The translations under genes and the position numbers were made by a program. From Comamonadaceae bacterium (GTDB lineage Bacteria; Pseudomonadota; Gammaproteobacteria; Burkholderiales; Burkholderiaceae_C), in contig CANLWQ010000126.1 in NCBI GenBank assembly GCA_947494405.1, positions 1-6,109 on the forward strand: DNA of 6,109 nucleotides, given 5' to 3'. Below, in pieces: positions 1-5,606 of the stretch (position 1 is the first letter of the stretch; every line of letters starts with the position of its first letter). Below the pieces are notes generated by a model. That model worked only from the letters and a program-made list of their open reading frames with translations. It did not search any database and was not told the DNA's origin.

Positions 1-213
1 CAGATTGACCACAACAATCAACCCGATCACAAACAACAAACCTGCCACCAAACCCACGCCCAACACATGCAAAGGGGTGATCTGCGCCAAGTCTTCCTGA
101 AACTCACTGTTTTTTCGAATACCAATAAACGACCACAACACAGCCACGATGGAGCGCAAAAAGGGACGCTTGACTGCTTTCGGTGTTGCCAAAGCTTCGG
201 TATCAGCGCTCAT
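1..213 (-). CDS. DUF2970 family small membrane protein, C-terminal end off the window
   Basis: An ATG at 213-211 opens a frame that stays open to the left edge: 71 codons are visible and no stop is reached. The product starts MSADTEALATPKAVKRPFLR. It has a short polar N-terminus, an amphipathic segment containing LWSFIGIRK, a charged stretch (NSEFQEDLAQ), the ITPLHV motif and one hydrophobic helix at about residues 50-71. The order 'FxGIRK - acidic linker - I.PxHV - single helix' is what I know of DUF2970 proteins, which are usually about 60-75 residues, so little is probably missing. The ATG overlaps the ctaG stop in an ATGA arrangement, implying translational coupling, and AGGTGG (223-218) lies four bases before the start. 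The family has no established biochemical role. Its place after ctaG suggests, but does not show, a part in oxidase assembly or stability. Confidence 0.85.
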   Translation of the reverse strand, partial: MSADTEALATPKAVKRPFLRSIVAVLWSFIGIRKNSEFQEDLAQITPLHVLGVGLVAGLLFVIGLIVVVNL

Positions 214-815
214 GAGCCCACCTGATTCAAAGGCACAGACACCGCAGCACTGGGCGCGGGAGGTATGCCACTGCCCACTTCAAAGAAGGTGTAAGAAAGT
301 GTGATGGTGGTCACATCTTTAGACAGTTTTTTATCGATGACAAAAGCCACCGGCCACAGCTTTTTCTCGCCGGGTGCCAAGGTGTATTGGTTAAAGCAAA
401 AACACTCAAGCTTATTGAAATGCGCGGCGGCTTGGTTAGGCGCGTAGCTGGGAATGGCCTGTGCGGACATGGTGCGGTCTTGCACATTTTGAAACTCGTA
501 CATGACCGTGGCCATTTCGCCCGGATGAACCTGAAGGCTGTTTTGCATGGGCTTGAAATGCCAAGGGCCGCGCGCGTTGGCGTCAAACTCTACAGTGATG
601 AGGCGACTGGTGTCGACTTGGCTGTTTTCGGGCTCTGCCAAGCGGGCATTGCCCGAACCGGGTAGCTCTTTTTCACCCAAGGCCAAAATATTGATGCCCG
701 TCATCTCACAAATGGCCAAATATATAGGCACCAGCGCATAGCCAAAACCAAACATGGCTAAGGCCACCACCGCGAGTTTTCGCAGCATCAGCAAGTTGGC
801 TTGGCGCAGACCCAT
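210..815 (-). CDS. ctaG: cytochrome c oxidase assembly protein CtaG (Cox11 family)
   Basis: A 201-residue protein of normal family length. CtaG/Cox11 is a membrane-anchored periplasmic copper chaperone that delivers copper to the CuB site of oxidase subunit I. Residues about 11-35 form the single membrane anchor, ending in YALVPIYLAICEMTG, where Cys36 sits at the position of the conserved juxtamembrane cysteine. The soluble beta-rich domain follows. It carries the family hallmark KLECFCF, with copper-binding Cys138 and Cys140, then the TLAPGE and PVAFVID segments, and finally ITLSYTFFEV near residues 171-180. The start at 815 is supported by AAGG at 826-823, seven bases before the ATG. The gene begins 9 bp after the tiny gene upstream and its stop overlaps the DUF2970 start. 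The tail after residue 180 is proline- and alanine-rich and probably disordered. Nothing looks broken. Confidence 0.96.
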   Translation of the reverse strand: MGLRQANLLMLRKLAVVALAMFGFGYALVPIYLAICEMTGINILALGEKELPGSGNARLAEPENSQVDTSRLITVEFDANARGPWHFKPMQNSLQVHPGEMATVMYEFQNVQDRTMSAQAIPSYAPNQAAAHFNKLECFCFNQYTLAPGEKKLWPVAFVIDKKLSKDVTTITLSYTFFEVGSGIPPAPSAAVSVPLNQVGS

Positions 816-822
816 GGATTTG

Positions 823-826
823 CCTT
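823..826 (-). promoter_or_regulatory. ribosome binding site of ctaG
   Basis: AAGG lies seven bases before the ctaG ATG and overlaps the TAA stop (827-825) of the preceding tiny gene. Ribosomes finishing the tiny gene would stop on the ctaG entry site, which suggests coupled translation. The position also supports the ATG at 815 as the ctaG start. Confidence 0.55.
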
Positions 827-941
827 AAACGGGGTTCAACAAAGTGATCTTGGCAAAAATGCCGATGAAAAACACAGCCGCCACCGAAACCAATATGAGG
901 CCAAGGCGGAGGTTGTTTTTTTTCTGAAGAGGCGTGGTCAT
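825..941 (-). CDS. cytochrome oxidase small assembly protein (38 residues, single helix)
   Basis: A complete reading frame of 38 codons plus TAA lies between ctaD and ctaG. The product starts MTTPLQKKNNLRLGLILVSV and ends FAKITLLNPV. It has a short basic N-terminus (Lys7, Lys8, Arg12), then one hydrophobic helix at about residues 13-31 (LGLILVSVAAVFFIGIFAK) and a very short tail, so it should sit in the inner membrane with its N-terminus in the cytoplasm. I recall very similar proteins of 35-40 residues at exactly this place in Burkholderiales, named small cytochrome oxidase assembly proteins; that recall is unverified here. It starts 23 bp after the ctaD stop and ends 9 bp before ctaG. The only Shine-Dalgarno-like AAGG (959-956) is 14 bases from the ATG, which is long. 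Codons 6-9 contain a run of eight A. Real gene: likely. Function: inferred from position. Confidence 0.8.
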   Translation of the reverse strand: MTTPLQKKNNLRLGLILVSVAAVFFIGIFAKITLLNPV

Positions 942-945
942 GGCG

Positions 946-959
946 AAGGTTGGCACCTT
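946..959 (-). repeat. short perfect inverted repeat between ctaD and the small gene
   Basis: On the minus strand AAGGT-GCCA-ACCTT forms a five-pair stem with a four-base loop, seven bases after the ctaD stop and five before the tiny gene's ATG. The left arm contains the only AAGG near that gene, so folding would hide it. There is no following T run, so it is not an intrinsic terminator. The stem is short enough to be chance. Confidence 0.3.
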
Positions 960-964
960 AAAAA

Positions 965-2593
965 TCAGGCCACGATACGGGTAGCGTCGCGGTTGAGCTT
1001 GGGTGGTGTCTCAAAGGTGTGGAAAGGCGCGGGAGAAGGAACTTCCCACTCCAAGCCTTCGGCAGCTTCCCAAGGGCGCTGAGGGGCTGGCTCGCCCTTG
1101 CCGCGCATGGTGGGAAGTACCACAAAGAAGAAGAAATACACCTGCGCAAAACCGAAGGCAAACGCACCCACAGAAGCCAGCGCGTTGAAATCGGCGAATT
1201 GCATGGGGTAGTCGGCATAACGGCGTGGCATACCTGCCAAGCCCAAAAAGTGCATGGGGAAGAAAGTCACGTTGAAGGAAATAAGGGTCCACCAAAAGTG
1301 AATCTTGCCGCGGGTTTCGTTGTACATGACACCGGTCCATTTGGGCGACCAGTAATAGTAGCCTGCGAACATGGTGAACAAAGAACCTGCCACCAACACA
1401 TAGTGGAAATGCGCCACCACGTAATAGCCGTCTTGCAACTGCAAGTCGATGGGGGCCATGGCCAAGATCAGACCGGTAAAGCCACCCATGGTGAACACAA
1501 AGATAAAGCCCACGGCAAACAACATGGGGGTTTCAAAGGTCATGGAGCCGCGCCACATGGTAGCGATCCAGTTGAACACTTTCACGCCCGTAGGAATGGA
1601 GATCAACATGGTGGCGTACATGAAGAACAACTGGCCAGTCACCGGCATGCCGGTGGTGTACATATGGTGAGCCCACACGATGAACGACAAAATGGCGATA
1701 GACGATGTGGCGTAAACCATGGAGGCGTAGCCAAACAACTTCTTGCGGGAAAAAGCGGGAATGATCTGGCTCACGATACCGAAGGCCGGCAAGATCATGA
1801 TGTAGACCTCGGGGTGACCAAAGAACCAGAAAATATGCTGAAACATAACGGGGTCGCCGCCAGCCGCAGGGTTAAAGAATGTGGTGCCGAAATGGCGGTC
1901 GGTCAGGGTCATGGTGATGGCACCAGCCAACACAGGCATCACAGCAATCAACAAATAAGCAGTGATCAGCCAAGTCCACACAAACATAGGCATCTTCATC
2001 AGGGTCATGCCAGGCGCGCGCATGTTCAAAATGGTGACGATGATGTTGATCGAACCCATGATGGAAGAAGCGCCCAAGATGTGCAGCGCAAAAATAGCCG
2101 CATCCATAGAGGGGCCCATTTGCAGTGACAAAGGCGCGTAAAGCGTCCAACCGCCGCTGGGTGCGCCGCCAGGCATAAAGAAGGAACCAGCCAGAAGCAA
2201 AGCAGCTGGAATCATCAGCCAAAAGCTGAAGTTATTCATACGCGCAAAAGCCATGTCGGCTGCGCCAATTTGCAAAGGGATCATCCAGTTGGCAAAGCCC
2301 ACGAAGGCCGGCATGATGGCACCAAACACCATGATGAGGCCGTGCATGGTGGTGAGTTGATTGAACAACTCGGGATTGACCAATTGCAAGCCTGGTTGAA
2401 ACAACTCAGCGCGTATGCCCAGGGCCAAGACACCCCCAATGATCAGCATAGTGAAAGCAAACAGCAGGTAAAGCGTGCCAATGTCTTTGTGATTGGTCGC
2501 ATAAACCCAACGTTGCCAGCCGTGAGGTGCACCGTGGTGGTCGTCGTGTCCGTGGTCGGCCCCGTGGCCATGGGGGTCAAGTACAGCGCTCAT
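965..2593 (-). CDS. ctaD: cytochrome c oxidase subunit I (haem-copper oxidase, type A)
   Basis: A 542-residue catalytic subunit with twelve expected membrane helices, in the inner membrane; it reduces oxygen to water and pumps protons. The visible ligands fit the family: His84 (TTMHG) and His397 for haem a, His395 (VVAHFHYVL) for haem a3, and His260, His309 and His310 for CuB, with Tyr264 of HPEVY as the residue cross-linked to His260. Proton-path residues are present: Asp113 (AADMAF), Asn102 and Glu262 for the D path, Thr335 and Lys338 (PTGVKVF) for the K path. Arg457-Arg458 (GMPRRYADYP) should contact the haem propionates. Glu262 places it in the A1 type. Two features stand out: a His/Asp-rich leader with seven His in residues 8-24, and LQDGYY at 385-390 where mitochondrial enzymes read LHDTYY. 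AAGGA at 2605-2601, seven bases before the ATG, supports this start. It begins 52 bp after coxB. Confidence 0.98.
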   Translation of the reverse strand: MSAVLDPHGHGADHGHDDHHGAPHGWQRWVYATNHKDIGTLYLLFAFTMLIIGGVLALGIRAELFQPGLQLVNPELFNQLTTMHGLIMVFGAIMPAFVGFANWMIPLQIGAADMAFARMNNFSFWLMIPAALLLAGSFFMPGGAPSGGWTLYAPLSLQMGPSMDAAIFALHILGASSIMGSINIIVTILNMRAPGMTLMKMPMFVWTWLITAYLLIAVMPVLAGAITMTLTDRHFGTTFFNPAAGGDPVMFQHIFWFFGHPEVYIMILPAFGIVSQIIPAFSRKKLFGYASMVYATSSIAILSFIVWAHHMYTTGMPVTGQLFFMYATMLISIPTGVKVFNWIATMWRGSMTFETPMLFAVGFIFVFTMGGFTGLILAMAPIDLQLQDGYYVVAHFHYVLVAGSLFTMFAGYYYWSPKWTGVMYNETRGKIHFWWTLISFNVTFFPMHFLGLAGMPRRYADYPMQFADFNALASVGAFAFGFAQVYFFFFVVLPTMRGKGEPAPQRPWEAAEGLEWEVPSPAPFHTFETPPKLNRDATRIVA

Positions 2594-2600
2594 AGAAGAT

Positions 2601-2605
2601 TCCTT
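2601..2605 (-). promoter_or_regulatory. ribosome binding site of ctaD
   Basis: AAGGA stands seven bases before the ctaD ATG, the clearest Shine-Dalgarno sequence in the operon. It fixes the start at 2593, so the His-rich leader is part of the protein. Confidence 0.65.
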
Positions 2606-2627
2606 GAAATAAAACGGGGTTTACTTA

Positions 2628-2642
2628 CTTGCGGGCAGCAAG
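2628..2642 (-). repeat. small hairpin in the coxB-ctaD gap
   Basis: On the minus strand CTTGC-TGCCC-GCAAG forms a five-pair stem with a five-base loop, starting four bases after the coxB stop. It is followed by TAAGTAAACC rather than a T run, so it does not look like a terminator. It could stabilise the coxB 3' end or be chance. Confidence 0.3.
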
Positions 2643-2645
2643 CAC

Positions 2646-3791
2646 TTAGGCAGGCTGAACCATTTGTCCGGTCTTGTTAGACCAGTTGTTTTTGGTGAAA
2701 CTGATGACGGCGGCAATTTCGCTGTCGGAAAGTTGTTTCCAAGCAGGCATGGTTAGGTTGTTTTGACCATTGAGCAAGACTTTGATTTGCTTGAGGCTAT
2801 CAGAATCGAGCACCACGGCAGCACCGTCTAAAGGCTTGATGGAACCCATGCCTTTGCCTGTGGCTTGGTGACAAGATTGGCAATTGGAGGCATACACTTT
2901 CTCGCCCTTTTGCATCAACTCGGCCATGGTCCACACTTTGCTTGGGTCGTCTTGCTTGGCTGCGATTTTCTTGTTTTGCTCAGCCACCCAAGCGGTGTAC
3001 TCTTGGTCGCTGACCACTTTCACATGTATGGGCATGTAAGCGTGCTCTTTGCCACACAACTCTTGGCATTGACCGTGGTAGTCGCCGGTTTTTTCTGCAC
3101 GAAACCATGTGTCGCGAACAAAACCAGGGATGGCGTCTTGTTTGATACCAAACGAGTTCACTGCAAACGAGTGAATCACGTCATTCGATGTGGTGATGAT
3201 GCGCACTTTCTTGTCGACAGGCACAACCATGGGGTTGTCAACCTTCAACAAATAATCGTCAGTGGCTACTGGCTTGCCGCTGTTGGACATTTCGCGCTGC
3301 GCATTGTCCAAAGTGGAGATAAAACCAATGCCCTCTCCCTCACCCTTGATGTAGTCGTAGCCCCATTTCCACTGGTAGCCAGTGGCCTTGATGGTGATAT
3401 CTGCATTAGAAGTGTCTTTGCTGGCGACCACAGCTTTGGTGGCGGGCAAAGCCATCAAAATAACAATAATGAACGGCACCACGGTCCACGCAATTTCAAC
3501 TTTCAGTGACTCGTGGAAGGTAGCGGCTTTGTGGCCCACCGATTTACGGTGCTTCCAAATCGAATAAAACATGACGCCAAACACCGCCACGAAAATCACC
3601 GTACAGATGATCAACATGAACCAGTGCAGCCAAACTTGCTCTTCGGCAATTTTGGTGACCGGTGGGTGAAGGTTGAGTTGACGAACTGCGGGGCCGCCAG
3701 GTAAATCGTTAACCGCCCAAGCCAAGGTGGAGCCCAAGGCAAACAAGGCAATGCATGCCTTTTCAAATTTTTTGTAAATGTTGTTCATCAT
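2646..3791 (-). CDS. coxB: cytochrome c oxidase subunit II with fused C-terminal cytochrome c domain
   Basis: A 381-residue electron-entry subunit. Residues 1-26 look like a signal peptide ending in LAWA. Two membrane helices follow at about 54-77 and 98-120; Glu99 (KVEIAWT) matches the K-channel entry glutamate. The periplasmic cupredoxin domain has the aromatic GYQWKWGYDY patch (138-147) and a complete CuA site: His207, Cys242, Glu244 (backbone carbonyl), Cys246, His250 and Met253. A linker of about 30 residues leads to a cytochrome c domain with NCQSCH (Cys304, Cys307, His308) and the probable axial Met348 in LTMPAW. The haem domain makes the product about 120 residues longer than a plain subunit II and is the caa3-type arrangement, common in Burkholderiales as I know it. 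Two ATGs (3791 and 3788) open the frame and neither has a clear Shine-Dalgarno, so the start could be one codon later. It is the first gene of the operon. Confidence 0.97.
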   Translation of the reverse strand: MMNNIYKKFEKACIALFALGSTLAWAVNDLPGGPAVRQLNLHPPVTKIAEEQVWLHWFMLIICTVIFVAVFGVMFYSIWKHRKSVGHKAATFHESLKVEIAWTVVPFIIVILMALPATKAVVASKDTSNADITIKATGYQWKWGYDYIKGEGEGIGFISTLDNAQREMSNSGKPVATDDYLLKVDNPMVVPVDKKVRIITTSNDVIHSFAVNSFGIKQDAIPGFVRDTWFRAEKTGDYHGQCQELCGKEHAYMPIHVKVVSDQEYTAWVAEQNKKIAAKQDDPSKVWTMAELMQKGEKVYASNCQSCHQATGKGMGSIKPLDGAAVVLDSDSLKQIKVLLNGQNNLTMPAWKQLSDSEIAAVISFTKNNWSNKTGQMVQPA

Positions 3792-3797
3792 GTCTGT

Positions 3798-3878
3798 AAA
3801 GATTCAACAAGGGGGGAAACCACTTAAACGGGACGATTCTAACCATCACATCAGTCACTGAGCCTGACACGAATCTTT
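3798..3878. repeat. 8-bp inverted repeat bracketing the coxB leader
   Basis: AAAGATTC at 3798-3805 and GAATCTTT at 3871-3878 are perfect reverse complements, 65 bp apart, lying just inside the two ends of the 93-bp space between the methyltransferase stop and the coxB start. The arms could pair in the transcript or bind a dimeric regulator with looping. A third GATTC lies at 3835-3839. At this size chance is possible. Confidence 0.35.
3836..3841 (-). promoter_or_regulatory. candidate -10 element for the cox operon
   Basis: TAGAAT on the minus strand matches five of six bases of the sigma-70 -10 consensus and lies 44 bases before the coxB ATG. No good -35 hexamer is found at 16-19 bp spacing, so the promoter would be weak or activator-dependent. 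The operon may also be read from upstream through the methyltransferase gene. Confidence 0.3.
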
Positions 3879-3884
3879 CACTCT

Positions 3885-3900
3885 TCAGCGCTTACGCTGA
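3885..3900 (-). repeat. perfect inverted repeat covering the methyltransferase stop codon
   Basis: On the minus strand TCAGCG-TAAG-CGCTGA is a six-pair stem with a tetraloop that encodes the last residues (QRKR) and the stop. The following AGAGTGAAAG has no T run, so it is unlikely to be an intrinsic terminator, though it could mark a transcript 3' end. Confidence 0.35.
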
Positions 3901-4802
3901 CTGGGGAGTTGATTGCGCAAATCGTTCACCGAAAAACGGGCGATTTCTGAGGGTAAATCTTTCTCTGGAGCCTTAAATGCATGGCCGTAAATGATTTCAA
4001 AACGCAGTGCCAAACGACCTGAACTTTGTGGGGTTATCAGAGTGTCTTGCAATGCTTTGTGCAGGCCAGACAACCAATTTTTGCCGCGCAACGCCGCAAA
4101 CCGTTGCGGGTGTAAGTTACGCCCCAAACTGCGCAAGTCTGCCAACAAGGCTGGCACATGGGGATAGGTCAAAGTGATGTGTTCCATGTCCATGATGGGC
4201 TGGGCAAAGCCCGAGGCCAACAACATATCGCCCCAATCATGCATATCGGTGAAGTCATGCGCCGCGGGCGGCCAACCCAGTTGGATGTACATATTTTTGA
4301 GGCTGCGCAAGGTGTCTGGCCCCAAACATGAAAACATCACAAAGCCCTCGGGGGCCAAGCAGGCTTGCCACTGCGCCATGCAATCTTGGGGGCGAGCTTG
4401 CATATGTAGGCCCATATTCGCCCACACCATATGCGCGGGCAACTGCGGCGACAAAGCAAAGCGCGGCGCATTTTGACGCCAGCGTTTCCACCAAGCAGCG
4501 GCCAAATTTTGTCGCGCATGCAACAAAAGCGCGTCACTGGGCTCAATGACCGTGCAGGCAGATTGAGGGTATTGCTCACTGACAACCGCCTGAGAAGCCC
4601 AGCCACCCAGACTGGGTTGCCAATGCACCCAATGCGCGGGTGAGCTGCGGATGAAGCCTAACCGCTGCGCCATGCGCTTGGCCACTTCATCATGCAACCA
4701 AGCAGATGGGCTTTGCGCGGCCATTCGCTCCCAACGCTTGGCAGCCAAGGGGTCTAAAGGGGGAAGCAGTTCACTTTTTTCGAGTGAAGAATTCGCAGAC
4801 AT
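3885..4802 (-). CDS. BioC-like SAM-dependent methyltransferase, divergent SAM site
   Basis: A 305-residue protein resembling the Burkholderiales branch of BioC. Classical BioC methylates malonyl-ACP at the start of biotin synthesis. The N-terminus has the family-like segment WLHDEVAKRMAQRLGFIR (35-52). The Rossmann-fold region can be followed through an acidic residue after strand 2 (VIEPS, Glu87), VWANMGLHM (126-134) and MFSCLGPDTLRSL (156-168), the last matching the BioC FSTL..GTL..L signature. MHDWGDMLLASGF and DMEHITLTY come next. The odd part is motif I: where DxGCGxG is expected, the sequence is VHWQPSLGGW (59-68), with no acidic residue and only a GG pair. I recall relatives with the same substitution, so this may be a lineage trait. 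Malonyl-ACP methylation is therefore plausible but unproven. No other biotin gene is in the window. It lies 93 bp upstream of coxB and is divergent from comF; no clear Shine-Dalgarno precedes its ATG. Confidence 0.75.
   Translation of the reverse strand: MSANSSLEKSELLPPLDPLAAKRWERMAAQSPSAWLHDEVAKRMAQRLGFIRSSPAHWVHWQPSLGGWASQAVVSEQYPQSACTVIEPSDALLLHARQNLAAAWWKRWRQNAPRFALSPQLPAHMVWANMGLHMQARPQDCMAQWQACLAPEGFVMFSCLGPDTLRSLKNMYIQLGWPPAAHDFTDMHDWGDMLLASGFAQPIMDMEHITLTYPHVPALLADLRSLGRNLHPQRFAALRGKNWLSGLHKALQDTLITPQSSGRLALRFEIIYGHAFKAPEKDLPSEIARFSVNDLRNQLPSQRKR
4770..4788. repeat. inverted repeat near the divergent starts
   Basis: TTCACT and AGTGAA flank a seven-base T-rich spacer (TTTTTCG), 6-bp arms in all. 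The repeat lies within the first codons of the methyltransferase gene and about 45 bp before the comF ATG, where an operator or the comF promoter could be. It may equally be a coincidence of coding sequence. Confidence 0.25.
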
Positions 4803-4832
4803 AAAGTGCTTAAGTTTGTTCAGATAAGGTGT
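4803..4832. other. 30-bp divergent gap between the methyltransferase and comF
   Basis: The two starts are only about 30 bp apart, too close to hold two separate promoters, so each promoter must reach into the opposite gene. GATAAG (4823-4828) is a poor -10 match and too near the comF ATG. No convincing sigma-70 pair is visible on either strand. Confidence 0.5.
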
Positions 4833-5555
4833 ATGTCACCCACCCCTTCAGCATACCGAAGATGGCCGCCACGCCTGAGCTTGCCGCGCTTACCCCTGCC
4901 AGGGCTGTGTCACGCCTGCGGGCAGTGGGCATGGCAAGCACTGTGCCCTGTGTGTGAAAGTTTGGGCGATATCAGCACTGCCTCGCACTGTCTTGGCTGC
5001 GCATTGCCCTCTTCGCTTTCTATCTGCGCAGCCTGCGCTACCCAAGCGCCGCCTTGGGCCAATTGTGTCGCCGCCAAGTTTTACATCTCTCCTTGGAAAG
5101 ACCTGGTCAGCAACTTCAAATTTGAAAGCCAAGCCGGTTTGGCTTATTTTTTAGGCCAGCAGATGCGACACAAGCCAGCGATTGCCCAGTTGGTGCAAGC
5201 CTGTGATTACTTGGTGCCTGTGCCTTTGTCTGCCCAAAGATTGCGCCAGCGCGGCTTTAACCAAGCTTTGTTGCTGGCCCAGCAACTCTGCAAACAACGC
5301 TGTTTAGCGCAAGGCCTGATACGTTGGCGAGACACCGCAGCGCAATCGGGCTTGTCGCGTCAAGAGCGCTTGCGCAACCTCGCTCAAGCCTTTATGGTGC
5401 CGCCCCAAAGCGCACAACGCTTGCGCGGCAAGCGGGTGGTTGTGGTCGATGATGTGATGACCACGGGTGCCACCTTGCGTGCCTGCACGCTGGCGCTTTT
5501 GTCTGCGGGCGTTTTGAAAGTTGATGTGGTGGTGCTGGCCCGCACACCAGCCTAA
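4833..5555 (+). CDS. comF: ComF family protein (double zinc-ribbon plus phosphoribosyltransferase fold)
   Basis: A 240-residue cytoplasmic protein of the ComF/GntX family, linked in naturally competent bacteria to uptake or processing of single-stranded DNA; the enzymatic substrate, if any, is unknown. The N-terminal part has four CxxC pairs (Cys26/29, 38/41, 53/56, 65/68), enough for two zinc ribbons. A phosphoribosyltransferase fold follows, with FYISPWKDLVSNFKF (83-97), the family's YLVPVPL..RLRQRGFNQ block (126-143) and the PRPP-binding loop VVVVDDVMTTGAT (202-214) with the Asp206-Asp207 pair. I chose the ATG at 4833. An in-frame GTG at 4806 would add nine residues unlike the family start and leave only 3 bp to the divergent gene. 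AAGG (4826-4829) is present but only three bases from the ATG, so the start is not certain. The trmL gene follows 51 bp downstream on the same strand, probably in the same transcript. Confidence 0.9.
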   Translation: MSPTPSAYRRWPPRLSLPRLPLPGLCHACGQWAWQALCPVCESLGDISTASHCLGCALPSSLSICAACATQAPPWANCVAAKFYISPWKDLVSNFKFESQAGLAYFLGQQMRHKPAIAQLVQACDYLVPVPLSAQRLRQRGFNQALLLAQQLCKQRCLAQGLIRWRDTAAQSGLSRQERLRNLAQAFMVPPQSAQRLRGKRVVVVDDVMTTGATLRACTLALLSAGVLKVDVVVLARTPA

Positions 5556-5606
5556 ATCCAAACCCCATGCAGCAAGCCACAATGCAGGCTTAGACAGCGA
5601 GGCAGT

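Noticed and set aside
1019..2128. A 369-codon open frame on the plus strand opposite ctaD
   Set aside because: It is antisense to a fully conserved oxidase gene. The product is a low-complexity His/Gly/Asp/Gln-rich string with no fold or motif, as expected from complementing membrane-protein codons.
2865..3509. A 214-codon open frame on the plus strand opposite coxB
   Set aside because: It is antisense to the intact CuA and cytochrome c domains, with no recognisable domain and no ribosome site; a shadow of coxB.
4806..4832. GTG-initiated extension of comF by nine residues
   Set aside because: The extra residues do not resemble ComF starts and would put the start 3 bp from the divergent gene; ATG at 4833 fits better.
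5573..5590. AAGCC / GGCTT inverted repeat between comF and trmL
   Set aside because: Five pairs with an eight-base loop and no T run; too weak to call a terminator or attenuator.
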